A program made the translations under genes and the position numbers. DNA of 64,000 bases, from contig CAJNDS010002519.1 of NCBI GenBank assembly GCA_905221605.1, positions 250,501-314,500 on the forward strand, given 5' to 3'. Shown piece after piece: positions 63,604-64,000 of the stretch. Origin of the DNA: Symbiodinium natans. Taxonomy: Eukaryota; Sar; Dinophyceae; Suessiales; Symbiodiniaceae. Positions within the stretch are counted from its first letter, which is position 1, and each line of letters begins with the position of its first letter. The notes under the pieces were generated by a model. The model searched no databases. It had not been told where the DNA came from and saw only the letters and a program-made list of their open reading frames with translations.

Positions 63604-64000
63604 ATACTCAGCAACAAGCGCCGAGAACTAGTATATTGCGGTAAGGACTGTGGGTTTGGACCCAGGCTCCTTCAAGACGAAATCACATCAGTTGTTGCGG
63701 TTGCTGATCGTCATGCAGCAGTTGCTGCCAAAGCTGCTGCCACTGTCGTGTTTGTTGTTGTCATGATGTTTCTATTGTCACTGCCATTAGTTGATGAATG
63801 AGTTGTATGGCGGTTGCTGGCAGGGAAACCTTCGCTGCAGTTGCTGTTGCCGGTGCTGTTGCTGCGGGTGATGTCGATAGAAGAGCACATGCGAGAATGA
63901 CATTGCAATCTGGGGCATGCGCAGTGAAGTTGAAATTCTCCACTACTTTCGAGAATCACACAATGCCACGAGATGCGACGAGCCAAGGCAGCTTAGCGAT
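63604..64000. other. GTTGCTG-rich low-complexity tail
   Basis: From about 63690 to 63870 words such as GTTGCTG, GCTGCTGCC and GTTGTTG recur, giving Ala/Val-rich (plus) and Ala/Thr/Asn-rich (minus) translations. No gene is supported before the end of the window. Confidence 0.5.

Overview
This looks like nuclear DNA of a dinoflagellate, probably a Symbiodiniaceae-like alga. The grounds are: (i) pentatricopeptide (PPR) repeats with the wording common in dinoflagellates, such as NVVTYNATISACERG, usually one repeat per short exon; (ii) reconstructed introns that begin with GC or GA as often as with GT, the junctions commonly carrying a copied base (AG|G at both ends); (iii) small exons scattered in mid-GC DNA, with long ORFs that are mostly meaningless. 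No bacterial gene order, CRISPR array, rRNA or tRNA was seen. Nearly all recognised genes lie on the + strand; one stretch near 18.9-20.0 kb may be coded on the minus strand.

Layout. 0-7.4 kb: little beyond low-complexity DNA. 7.4-9.8 kb: PPR fragments and a short MGN-starting ORF. 10.2-10.6 kb: a ubiquitin-like domain split over two exons. 12.4-13.5 kb: unknown exons, one with a WCxxEL motif. 13.9-17 kb: a PPR gene (one repeat per exon) and further PPR exons. 17.9-18.4 kb: unknown exons. 20.9-22.1 kb: a small gene of the TRIAP1/Mdm35 family (twin CX9C), rebuilt from three exons. 23.7-25.0 kb: acidic, Ser/Pro-rich exons of unknown function. 25.0-27.4 kb: the largest PPR gene. 28-42 kb: scattered single exons (F-box-like, ankyrin-like, C2 domain, several unknown). 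43.0-46.5 kb: a phytochelatin synthase gene, rebuilt as 12 exons in one continuous frame of 416 codons with all catalytic residues. 47-57 kb: unknown exons. 58.3-60.0 kb: a protein of three PDZ-like domains. 60.3-62.5 kb: an island of simple and tandem repeats between inverted A/T-tract repeats. 62.5-64 kb: an Ala-rich exon and microsatellites.

The genes do not form a pathway. Phytochelatin synthase points to heavy-metal/thiol homeostasis. The TRIAP1/Mdm35-like protein points to lipid transfer in the mitochondrial intermembrane space. The PPR proteins point to organelle RNA processing. All exon borders were set by eye from reading-frame continuity, splice-site dinucleotides and family knowledge; no search was run. 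Single-exon calls are marked with low confidence.
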